19,519 bases of DNA, from assembly GCA_020024085.1 (NCBI GenBank), contig JAHHUG010000017.1:1-19519 (forward strand). The letters run 5' to 3'. The position numbers and the translations under genes are program-made. The stretch is from Christensenellaceae bacterium (GTDB taxonomy: Bacteria; Bacillota; Clostridia; Christensenellales; CAAEEZ01). This document shows positions 1-6,985 of this stretch, piece after piece. The notes under the pieces were generated by a model, which was not told where the DNA came from, did no database searches, and was given only the letters and a program-made list of their open reading frames with translations. Position 1 is the stretch's first letter. Each line of letters begins with the position of its first letter.

Positions 1-862
1 ATCTATTTTTAATAATTAATTTACCTTCCACATTCTCTGCCATACCAATTATATTACCTTGATAAGTTAAAACGAACATTCCACTAGGCATATCTTTAAG
101 TTTTAATTTAACTCCATTTAAGGCTAAATCCTTTTTATCCTCTGGTAATTCATAACTATTGTACATAGGCAAAATTATCTTTTCAATAGGAATAATATAA
201 TCTAGTGGGCATCTAAGAAATTCATCAATAGTTACGCTATCTTTGATATCAAAACCTACACTTTTTGTCCTGATAATATAGCTCATATATCCAACAGTAT
301 CTAGGCTATATGCAATATCTCTAACCAAACTTCTTATATATGTACCACCACTGCAATCAACCTTAATATCAAAATTATTAATTGATTTACCTTCGCTTGC
401 AGTAATATTATAAATACTTACTTTTCGTCTTTTTAGTTCTACAAATTCGCCTCTTCTAGCAATATCGTATGCCTTTTCGCCATTTATCTTTTTAGCTGAA
501 TATTGAGGAGGTAATTGATTAATTTCGCCTATATTTTGAGATAGTACTCTATTAATATCATTTATAGAGAATACTTTATTATCTGTTTTAATAATTTCGC
601 CATAACTATCAAGAGTATCAGTTTCCTTACCCAAGGTAATTCCTGCAAAATATGTTTTATTACCACCAATTAAATAATCAAATAATTTTGTTGCAGTACC
701 TATTGCAAGAGGCAAAACTCCAGTTCCATACGGGTCAAGAGTGCCCATATGCCCAACTTTTACCTTATACCCCAATTCCTTTGAAAGAGCCTTTCTTACC
801 TTAACTACAACATCGCTTGATGTATAACCGGTCGGTTTTAATATATTTACAAAACCATTCAT
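1..862 (-). CDS. truB: tRNA pseudouridine(55) synthase TruB, 3' end cut by window edge
   Basis: Makes pseudouridine 55 in the T-loop of tRNAs. The frame is open from the ATG at 862-860 to the window edge, giving 287 codons with no stop. That is near the usual family length of roughly 290-305, so only the last residues are missing. The N-terminal pattern NILKPTGYTSSDVV and the catalytic block GHMGTLDPYGTGVLPLAIG (Asp43 in GTLDP) identify the family. YFAGITLGKETDTLDSYG and the GGTYIRSLVRD segment match the rest of the catalytic fold, and the tail (GNIIGMAEN) fits the PUA-like C-terminal domain. The start overlaps the nrnA stop as TAATG. No strong ribosome site precedes it, so translation is probably coupled to nrnA. 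In Firmicutes truB commonly follows infB-rbfA, as here. Confidence 0.95.
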   Translation of the reverse strand, partial: MNGFVNILKPTGYTSSDVVVKVRKALSKELGYKVKVGHMGTLDPYGTGVLPLAIGTATKLFDYLIGGNKTYFAGITLGKETDTLDSYGEIIKTDNKVFSINDINRVLSQNIGEINQLPPQYSAKKINGEKAYDIARRGEFVELKRRKVSIYNITASEGKSINNFDIKVDCSGGTYIRSLVRDIAYSLDTVGYMSYIIRTKSVGFDIKDSVTIDEFLRCPLDYIIPIEKIILPMYNSYELPEDKKDLALNGVKLKLKDMPSGMFVLTYQGNIIGMAENVEGKLIIKNR

Positions 863-1830
863 TATAATCTATCTCTACAAACTTTTAGTACTCGTTCTAA
901 AACATCATAATAATAGCCATTAATTCTGCAACCAGCAGCAAATTTATGACCACCACCACCAAATGCCATCGCACAATCTGCACTATCATATGGAGCTTTT
1001 GTTCTAAAACTAACCCTATAACTTTTGTCTCTGTCTTCTGTAATACTAACAGCAAATTGAACTGAATCAATATTAATTAGATTAGTAATAATACCTTCTG
1101 TATTTTCACTAGATGTACCAGTTGCATCAAAATCTTCCTTTGTAAAGGTAATTATTGCTATTCTACTATCACTATCAAATAAAGTTTTTGAAAGTACTCT
1201 ATTTTTTAGTCTAAATACATTTTCCTTTTCTTCACGAATAAGTTTGTAAATTAAATCGCTGATACTAAAATCATAATCATACATTTTACCAATAATTTCG
1301 TGAGTTTCAGGTGTTGTAGAATTAAAATGGAATCCACCACTATCAGTAATTATTCCACTTGTTAAGCAATATGCAATATCAGTATCAATTAGCGACTCAT
1401 CAATAAAAGAAAGTAATTTGTAAATAATCTCACAAGTAGCAGATGCTGGCTCATACAAAGTATTATTTGCAAAATTAGTATTTGTTTTATGATGGTCAAT
1501 ACAAATTGTATTTTTTGCTTTGTAATATTTTTTGATTAATCGTACGCCAAGCCTATCCTCATCGCTAACATCAACAGCAATAGATAAATCAACAGAATTC
1601 AATTTCTCATTATTAATTTTGTCGTAATTAGGCAAAAAACTTAATTTTTCCTTTAGAGTATCATCAACAAATATTGCAACATTCTTATTTAGTTTTTTAA
1701 GAAATTTATAAAGAGCTAGTCCCGAACCTATGGTATCTCCATCGGGGTTTATATGACAAAATATTGCAATGTTACTTGCAATATTTATATCATTTGATAT
1801 TTTAGTATATCTTTCCTTATTGAATATCAT
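862..1830 (-). CDS. nrnA: DHH-family phosphoesterase, NrnA-like (oligoribonuclease / pAp phosphatase)
   Basis: Predicted Mn-dependent phosphoesterase that degrades very short RNA oligonucleotides, and in several homologues 3'-phosphoadenosine 5'-phosphate. Of 322 residues, the N-terminal DHH domain shows CHINPDGDTIGS (His26, Asp30, Asp32), the metal-binding AVDVSD (Asp87), the name-giving IDHHKTN (residues 111-117) and TDSGGF (Asp163). The C-terminal DHHA1 domain ends with the substrate-binding FGGGGHKFAAG near residues 290-300. Length and motif order match full-length NrnA. The ATG lies 14 bases inside the end of rbfA, and a GGAA element lies somewhat far upstream. The stop overlaps the truB start. 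The rbfA-nrnA-truB order is common in clostridia. Substrate choice (nanoRNA, pAp or cyclic-dinucleotide products) cannot be told from sequence. Confidence 0.92.
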   Translation of the reverse strand: MIFNKERYTKISNDINIASNIAIFCHINPDGDTIGSGLALYKFLKKLNKNVAIFVDDTLKEKLSFLPNYDKINNEKLNSVDLSIAVDVSDEDRLGVRLIKKYYKAKNTICIDHHKTNTNFANNTLYEPASATCEIIYKLLSFIDESLIDTDIAYCLTSGIITDSGGFHFNSTTPETHEIIGKMYDYDFSISDLIYKLIREEKENVFRLKNRVLSKTLFDSDSRIAIITFTKEDFDATGTSSENTEGIITNLINIDSVQFAVSITEDRDKSYRVSFRTKAPYDSADCAMAFGGGGHKFAAGCRINGYYYDVLERVLKVCRDRL

Positions 1831-2182
1831 TTTTGTGTATTTCCTTTATTAACTCCTCAATGTGCATACCATATTCGATTGAGTCATCAATAATAAAATT
1901 AAGTTCTGGAATATTGCGAATATCCAATTTTGTCTTTAATTGATTACGGATAAATCCACTAGCCTTTTGAATAATTTTAACAACTTCTTCTGGCTTTGTA
2001 TCATTTTTAGACATTACACTAATATATACCTTTGAAATTTTCAAATCATAGGTAGTATCAACCTTGATTACTGTAATCAATGCATCAATTCTAGGGTCTT
2101 TCAACTCATAATTAATTACATAAGATATTTGTTTAAGTAATTCAGAATTGATTTTATCAATTTTGTTATTATTTCTATTCAT
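1817..2182 (-). CDS. rbfA: 30S ribosome-binding factor A
   Basis: A small KH-fold protein that binds the immature 30S subunit and helps late 16S rRNA maturation, especially at low temperature. All 121 residues fit the family: the opening helix ELLKQISYVINYELKDPRI, a beta strand with ISKVYISV, and the closing helix region with RNQLKTKLDIRNIPELNFIIDDSIEYG. The length is normal for RbfA. The ATG overlaps the last 8 bases of infB, so the two are probably translationally coupled. Its own 3' end overlaps nrnA. Placement directly after infB is the conserved arrangement in most bacteria and strengthens the call. Confidence 0.95.
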   Translation of the reverse strand: MNRNNNKIDKINSELLKQISYVINYELKDPRIDALITVIKVDTTYDLKISKVYISVMSKNDTKPEEVVKIIQKASGFIRNQLKTKLDIRNIPELNFIIDDSIEYGMHIEELIKEIHKNDIQ

Positions 2183-4763
2183 TTATTTGCTCCATATTAT
2201 AAGATTCGATAATATCGCCAACCTTAATATCATTAAAGCCTTCGATACCAAGTCCACACTCATAACCTTTTGCGACTTCTTTAACATCGTCCTTAAATCT
2301 CTTAAGTGAAGAAATTTCGCCCTCTGTAATAATTACACCATCACGAACAAGTCTTAGTTTTGAGTTACGAACAACCTTACCTGTAAGAACCATACAACCA
2401 CCAACAGTACCAACATTAGATACTTTGAATGTGTTTCTGATTTCACAAGTACCATATACAACCTCTTTGAACTTAGGTGCAAGCATACCTTTCATAGCTT
2501 TTTCAACATCATCAATAGCATCGTAAATTACACGATATGTTCTAATGTCGATTTCTTTCTTTTCTGCATAGTTCTTTGCATTTGTATCAGGTCTTACATT
2601 GAATGCAATGATAATAGCACCAGAAGTTTCAGCAAGCATTACATCAGATTCATTTACTGCACCAGCACCACCATGGATAACCTTAACAGTAATTTCATCA
2701 TTAGATAGTTTTTCCATTGCTTGTTTAACTGCTTCAACAGAACCTTGAACATCGGCTTTTACGATAATCTTAAGTTCTTTCAATTCGCCACTAGCAATTT
2801 GATTGAACATATCTTCAAGATTCATTTTGATTGTTGAAGATTGTTGACTCTTTATTTTATCTTCTCTTTCTTTAACTACTTGTTTAGCTAACTTCTCATC
2901 TTCAACAGCGATAAGTTGGTCACCAGCAGTTGGAACATCTGAAAAACCTAGTACTGATACTGGTGTTGATGGACTTGCAACCTTAACAGCTTGACCTTTT
3001 GAGTTGAACATTGCTCTAATTTTACCAGAAGTAGTACCTGCAACAACATAATCTGCAATATGAAGTGTACCATTTTGAACAAGAACTGTTGCAACTGGAC
3101 CTCTACCTTTATCAAGTTTAGCCTCAATAATAATACCTTTTGCAAGTCTCTTTGGATTAGCCTTTAACTCAAGAATCTCTGCAACAAGTAGAACAGTTTC
3201 AAGTAATTCGTTTACACCTTCACCTGTTTTACCTGATACCTTACATACTGGAGTAGTACCACCCCATGCCTCTGGCAACAAGTCATGCTCGGTAAGTTGT
3301 TGAAGTATTCTATCTGGATTTGCTTCAGGTTTATCGCATTTTGTAATAGCAATAATAATTTCAACATTAGCAATCTTTGCATGGTTAATAGCCTCAACAG
3401 TTTGTGGCATAATACCATCATCAGCAGCTACAACGATAATAGCAATATCAGTAGCTTGAGCACCTCTAAGTCTCATAGAAGTGAATGCCTCGTGTCCTGG
3501 TGTATCCAAGAAAGTAATTGTTTGCTTATTAACTGTTGCAGTATAAGCACCGATATGTTGGGTAATTCCACCTGCTTCGCCACTTGCAACATTTGCCTTT
3601 CTAATATAGTCAAGCAATGTAGTTTTACCATGGTCAACGTGTCCCATAATGGTAACTACTGGTGGTCTTGAAACCAAGTTCTTTTCATCATCTTCATCAG
3701 AAGCAATTTGGTCAAGCTTATCCTCATAAGTCTCGCTAGGTACATACTCAAGTGTAACACCAAGCTCACTAGCAACTAGCTCTGCCTCATCAAAACTAAT
3801 ATCGTCATTGATATTTTTCATCATACCAAGTGTAAATAATTGCTTTACAATCTCGATACTTGTTTTACCAATTTTTTCTGCAAGAGTCTTGATTGGGAAT
3901 ACTTCAGAGTTTACAACAGCATTTGTTATTTTGATAGCCTCAACCTTAGCTTTAGTTTGTTTTTTCTTTGCCTTTCTTCCGGTGTACTCATCATTATTAA
4001 TTAGAGTTTCATCGGTAATATAACCTTTCTTTAATAAGGTTCTCTTATTTAAACTTGTCTTCTTTTCGTCAACAACAACCTTTTTCTTTTGTTGTTTCTT
4101 TTGGGTGTTTTTGCCTAAAACATTAATGTCACCCATGTCGTTTGCAAAATTATTCTTAATGGTAGTAGTATTTTTTCTATCCTTATTAGGAACATTCTTA
4201 TCGAATTTTGTTCCTTGGTTAGTTTTTGAAAATTGATTAGGTTTATTAGTATTTCTATTATTAGAATTAATATTTTGATTTTGATTTCTTTTATTTTGTT
4301 GATTTTTTGGATAAATATCTTTTTGAGGTCTCTTTTCAGTTGATTTATCTTGTGGTTTTTCTTGTACCACTTTTTCGTATTTAATTTCAGGCTCTGGTTT
4401 TTGTTCCTTAGCCTTTGTAACTTCAGGTTCAACAACCTTTTCCTCTACCTTTGGTTCTTCAACCTTTTTAATTTCAACCTTTTCGATTTTTTTAGCTTCT
4501 GCCTTTTCGATTTTTTTAGCCTCAGCTTTTTCAATTTTTTCAGCTTCCTTAATAGCCTCAACTACATTAGGAACATCAGGCAAAATCAACTCTTTTTCAA
4601 AAGAATCCATTTTATCTGTAATACCTCTTGAAATAGCTACTGCTTTTGCCTTCATAGCATTAATAGTTTCAAAAACTTTTTTGTCTTTACCTTGTCTTTT
4701 AATAATAGTTAATTCCTTAATATTACCAATATCAATCTTACTCTTAGCTTTTTCGTTGCTCAT
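2175..4763 (-). CDS. infB: Translation initiation factor IF-2
   Basis: GTPase that brings initiator fMet-tRNA to the 30S subunit and promotes subunit joining. 862 residues. A charged N-terminal region (about 1-280) includes a Lys/Glu repeat at 76-100 and an Asn/Gln-rich stretch at about 150-210. The IF2N domain is near 290-340. The G domain shows G1 GHVDHGKT (374-381), G2 GGITQHIGAY (398-407) and G3 DTPGHEAF (420-427). G4 is TKCD (474-477) instead of the usual NKxD, and G5 is SGKTG (510-514) instead of SAKTG. Domains II, III and IV follow; the segment CEIRNTFKVSNVGTVGGC belongs to the tRNA-binding end. The ATG follows GAGGTG at a good distance. ylxQ ends 14 bases upstream, and rbfA starts within its last codons. 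The identity is certain; the two altered GTPase motifs are the only oddity. Confidence 0.98.
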   Translation of the reverse strand: MSNEKAKSKIDIGNIKELTIIKRQGKDKKVFETINAMKAKAVAISRGITDKMDSFEKELILPDVPNVVEAIKEAEKIEKAEAKKIEKAEAKKIEKVEIKKVEEPKVEEKVVEPEVTKAKEQKPEPEIKYEKVVQEKPQDKSTEKRPQKDIYPKNQQNKRNQNQNINSNNRNTNKPNQFSKTNQGTKFDKNVPNKDRKNTTTIKNNFANDMGDINVLGKNTQKKQQKKKVVVDEKKTSLNKRTLLKKGYITDETLINNDEYTGRKAKKKQTKAKVEAIKITNAVVNSEVFPIKTLAEKIGKTSIEIVKQLFTLGMMKNINDDISFDEAELVASELGVTLEYVPSETYEDKLDQIASDEDDEKNLVSRPPVVTIMGHVDHGKTTLLDYIRKANVASGEAGGITQHIGAYTATVNKQTITFLDTPGHEAFTSMRLRGAQATDIAIIVVAADDGIMPQTVEAINHAKIANVEIIIAITKCDKPEANPDRILQQLTEHDLLPEAWGGTTPVCKVSGKTGEGVNELLETVLLVAEILELKANPKRLAKGIIIEAKLDKGRGPVATVLVQNGTLHIADYVVAGTTSGKIRAMFNSKGQAVKVASPSTPVSVLGFSDVPTAGDQLIAVEDEKLAKQVVKEREDKIKSQQSSTIKMNLEDMFNQIASGELKELKIIVKADVQGSVEAVKQAMEKLSNDEITVKVIHGGAGAVNESDVMLAETSGAIIIAFNVRPDTNAKNYAEKKEIDIRTYRVIYDAIDDVEKAMKGMLAPKFKEVVYGTCEIRNTFKVSNVGTVGGCMVLTGKVVRNSKLRLVRDGVIITEGEISSLKRFKDDVKEVAKGYECGLGIEGFNDIKVGDIIESYNMEQINE
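4464..4538 (-). repeat. Tandem 24-base repeat inside infB encoding KIEKAEAK-type octapeptides
   Basis: Codons 76-100 of infB encode three consecutive eight-residue units: KIEKAEAK, KIEKAEAK and KIEKVEIK. The DNA repeats with a period of 24 bases and a few substitutions. Highly charged helical repeats in the N-terminal extension of IF2 vary widely between species, so this is probably a slippage-prone, structurally tolerant spacer. Confidence 0.85.
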
Positions 4764-4777
4764 TCACTACACCTCTA

Positions 4778-5062
4778 TTAAGAATTTTTTATTGCTTTAG
4801 CTAACTCAAAATTTGTAATAGCTAATATTTTGCAATTTTTCCTTTTAGTTATATTTTCTATACTGTCATCAAGACACAAGATATCCAAGTTCCTTTGATT
4901 TGCTAATTTTTGAATCTTTTCTAACGAATTATCACTAATTGTATTAGAAACAAGTATAAGATGTATTTTTTTTCGATAAACCTCAATATTATCTAATCCA
5001 TAAATAATCTGTCCACTTTTAATAGCAAATCCAATATAACTTTTAATCTTGTTTATGTCCAT
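4778..5062 (-). CDS. ylxQ: YlxQ-like L7Ae-family RNA-binding protein
   Basis: A 94-residue protein of the L7Ae/L30e/S12e/Gadd45 fold, which in other members binds kink-turn RNA. Its cellular role in Firmicutes is not firmly established. The opening pattern NKIKSYIGFAIKSGQIIYGLDNIE matches the family signature (a GxAxKAGxxxxG helix followed by a strand). VSNTISDNSLEKIQKLANQ supplies the next helix, and a short hydrophobic strand ILAITN precedes the last helix. The ATG lies inside the end of rnpM (20-base overlap), with an AGAGG element only three bases upstream, so coupling to rnpM is likely. Its position between rnpM and infB is the standard Firmicutes order and is part of the evidence. Length is normal. 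Confidence 0.88.
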   Translation of the reverse strand: MDINKIKSYIGFAIKSGQIIYGLDNIEVYRKKIHLILVSNTISDNSLEKIQKLANQRNLDILCLDDSIENITKRKNCKILAITNFELAKAIKNS

Positions 5063-5300
5063 ATTCCTCTATATCAGTATAAACATTTTCTTCAATATGT
5101 GTTTTCAATATTTTGTCTAATAATTTTTTATCAACACATTTACTTACACAATCGGAACAAACATATGCTCCTCTGCCATTTTTTTTGCCTGTTGTGTCAA
5201 CCTCATAAACACCGTCCTCATTTTTTACGACTCTAACAAGTTCGGTTTTAGGATACATTTTACGACATACAACACACATTCTTTCAGGAATTTTTTTCAT
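5043..5300 (-). CDS. rnpM: RnpM/YlxR family RNA-binding protein (DUF448)
   Basis: An 85-residue protein of the YlxR family; the B. subtilis member has been described as a modulator of RNase P. The diagnostic N-terminal motif PERMCVVCRKM and the later GRGAYVCSDC are both present. They give two CxxC pairs (Cys9/Cys12 and Cys48/Cys51), so a bound metal is possible, though this is inference. The start is two bases after the nusA stop, and a GAGGAA ribosome site lies within the nusA terminal codons. The end overlaps ylxQ. The nusA-rnpM-ylxQ-infB order is conserved in low-GC Gram-positives, so the assignment is secure even though the molecular role here is known only by family. Confidence 0.93.
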   Translation of the reverse strand: MKKIPERMCVVCRKMYPKTELVRVVKNEDGVYEVDTTGKKNGRGAYVCSDCVSKCVDKKLLDKILKTHIEENVYTDIEEYGHKQD

Positions 5301-5302
5301 TA

Positions 5303-6367
5303 TTATTCCTCAACTGTATCCTCATTCATAACCTTTGAAAGAGGTTTTACATCTATCTTCCAACCAGTAAGTCTAGCAGCAAGACGAACATTTTGACCTT
5401 CCTTACCAATAGCAAGAGAAAGTTTGTCGTCAGGTACTACAACTCTAGCCTTCTTTTCATCTTCATCAATATTTACCATTTCAACCTTTGCAGGAGCAAG
5501 TGCTCTAGGGATAAACTCCTTAGGGTCATCACTATAATGGATAACATCAATTTTTTCGCCGTTCAATTCGCTAACAATTGAATTAATTCTTGTACCGTTT
5601 TGACCAACGCATGCACCAATTGCATCAATATCCATATTATCTGAACTTACAGCAATCTTAGTTCTATAACCTGCCTCACGAGCAATAGCCTTAATTTGAA
5701 CTAAACCATTTCTAATTTCAGGCACTTCAAGTTCGAACATTCTCTTAACGAAACCAGCTGCACTTCTAGAAACAGTAACTTGAGCACCACGGCTAGTAGT
5801 TCTAACCTTCTTGATATAAACCTTAATCATATCATTTACTTTTAGTTTCTCGTTGTAAATTTGGTCGTTTGGAAGCAATACACCCTCCATTTGAGAAGCA
5901 CCCATTTCTACATAAATATTGTTACCTTCAATTCTAATAACAGTAGCATTAAGAAGTTCGCCCTCTTTGTTGCTCATTTCGTTATAAACATAATCTCTTT
6001 TTGCATCGTTTAATCTTTGCAAAATAACTTGTTTTGCTGTTTGAGCTGCAATTCTAGACAAATCCTTGGTATCAACTTCTTCAGAAAGAACATCGCCAAG
6101 CTTAACACCTTTTTTGATTTCTCTAGCCTCATCAAGAGAAACTTCAGCATCTTCATCAACAACTTCACCAACAACAGTTCTATAAACAAAAATCTTAATA
6201 GAACATTTATCTTGGTCGATTACAACATTAACATTTCTAGTTTCTCCGTATTCCTTTTTATAGGCTGAAACTATACCTGCCTTTAATGAATCCAAAAATA
6301 GTTCTGGATTAATGTGGCTTGTTTCTTGTAACTCTTTCAAGGCTGCAAAAAAATCTTTACTAATCAT
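5303..6367 (-). CDS. nusA: Transcription termination/antitermination factor NusA
   Basis: Binds RNA polymerase and nascent RNA, promoting pausing, hairpin folding and intrinsic termination. 354 residues: the RNAP-binding N-terminal domain (about 1-125); the S1 domain (about 135-200, with GELLNATVIRIEGNNIYVEMG); KH1 (about 225-280, with GQNGTR at 255-260); and KH2 (about 300-345, with the GKEGQNVRLAARLTGW loop). As in other Gram-positives there are no C-terminal acidic repeats. An AGGAGG site that includes the rimP stop region sits just before the ATG. The gene is second in an operon that begins with a promoter and a hairpin at 6857-6880, a layout compatible with NusA controlling its own termination. 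Confidence 0.98.
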   Translation of the reverse strand: MISKDFFAALKELQETSHINPELFLDSLKAGIVSAYKKEYGETRNVNVVIDQDKCSIKIFVYRTVVGEVVDEDAEVSLDEAREIKKGVKLGDVLSEEVDTKDLSRIAAQTAKQVILQRLNDAKRDYVYNEMSNKEGELLNATVIRIEGNNIYVEMGASQMEGVLLPNDQIYNEKLKVNDMIKVYIKKVRTTSRGAQVTVSRSAAGFVKRMFELEVPEIRNGLVQIKAIAREAGYRTKIAVSSDNMDIDAIGACVGQNGTRINSIVSELNGEKIDVIHYSDDPKEFIPRALAPAKVEMVNIDEDEKKARVVVPDDKLSLAIGKEGQNVRLAARLTGWKIDVKPLSKVMNEDTVEE

Positions 6368-6376
6368 TTTATCCTC

Positions 6377-6835
6377 CTAAAATTCAACATAAGGTCTTGC
6401 AAGTGCAATGTCCTTTTTATCAAATTCAAAAATTTTATCGTTTATATCAAGGGTAATAACATCATCATTAAAATCTGCAAGTACACCATTTACCCATTTT
6501 TTACCATCAATTTTTTTATAAAACTTTAACTCAACCGGTAAACCCAGATATCTTTCAAAATCTCTATTTGTTTTGAATGGTCTATCAAGTCCAAGGCTAG
6601 AAACATTCAAACGGTAAGGCCCATTTTTTGTTGGGTCCAATTCATCAAGAACAGGGTCAATTATATTATGAATCCTCTCACAATCGTTAAGTGTGATACC
6701 GTCCTCTGTGTATAGAAAAATTGTAAGATTATCTTCATCATTGATTTTCCTAAATTCTACATCGCATAATTCCACACCATTAGCTTCAATTATAGGATTA
6801 AGGTGGTCAAAAATATTTTGTTCAAATTTATTCAT
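6377..6835 (-). CDS. rimP: Ribosome maturation factor RimP
   Basis: Needed for 30S subunit maturation. I place the start at the ATG at 6835-6833, giving 152 residues beginning MNKFEQNIFDHL, because an AGGAG lies five bases upstream. An in-frame start further upstream would have to read through the hairpin at 6857-6880 and lacks family similarity. Family features are the ERIHNIIDPVLDELDP helix, the motif YRLNVSSLGLDRPFKT (in most members YxLEVSSPGLDRPL) and the C-terminal SH3-like barrel with VNGVLADFNDDVITLDI. The Pro of SSPG is Leu here, a mild change. Location immediately before nusA is the conserved bacterial order. Confidence 0.95.
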   Translation of the reverse strand: MNKFEQNIFDHLNPIIEANGVELCDVEFRKINDEDNLTIFLYTEDGITLNDCERIHNIIDPVLDELDPTKNGPYRLNVSSLGLDRPFKTNRDFERYLGLPVELKFYKKIDGKKWVNGVLADFNDDVITLDINDKIFEFDKKDIALARPYVEF

Positions 6836-6856
6836 AATATCTCCTATATACAATAA

Positions 6857-6880
6857 AGAGTGAACCTCAAAGTTCACTCT
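6857..6880 (-). terminator. Hairpin in the rimP-nusA operon leader (terminator or attenuator)
   Basis: A perfect 9-base-pair inverted repeat, AGAGTGAAC and GTTCACTCT, with a six-base loop. On the minus strand it is followed by a broken U-tract (TTTATTG). It lies about 22 bases after the predicted transcription start and just before the rimP ribosome site. It could end transcripts from the polC-like gene, act as an attenuator, or both. The interrupted U-tract is what NusA-dependent terminators tend to have; that reading is inference. Confidence 0.6.
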
Positions 6881-6908
6881 AAAGATGCAATATCATTATC
6901 GTAATTAT

Positions 6909-6937
6909 ATGATAACATATTAAAATATATTTTGCAA
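6909..6937 (-). promoter_or_regulatory. Predicted sigma-A promoter of the rimP-nusA-infB operon
   Basis: On the minus strand TTGCAA (6937-6932) and TATCAT (6914-6909) are separated by exactly 17 bases, and TGT before the -10 gives an extended -10. Transcription would begin near 6902. The 108 bases between the polC-like stop and the hairpin are otherwise AT-rich noncoding DNA. An overlapping TATAAT a few bases downstream is an alternative -10 but has no well-placed -35. Confidence 0.5.
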
Positions 6938-6985
6938 GAAAAAATTAATTAATTTTATTTATATATTATATAAATAATATACAAA

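Noticed and set aside
3285..3671. Plus-strand open frame of 128 codons opposite infB
   Set aside because: It is antisense to the IF2 G domain, has no ribosome site or family resemblance, and is explained by the codon bias of the real gene on the other strand.
5043..5062. Overlapping genes in the nusA-infB string, suspected frameshifts
   Set aside because: Overlaps of 1-20 bases with intact protein families on both sides are normal coupling; no frameshift is needed.
6836..6877. Longer RimP start at 6877
   Set aside because: The extra 14 codons read through the hairpin at 6857-6880, and the ATG at 6835 has an AGGAG at proper spacing.
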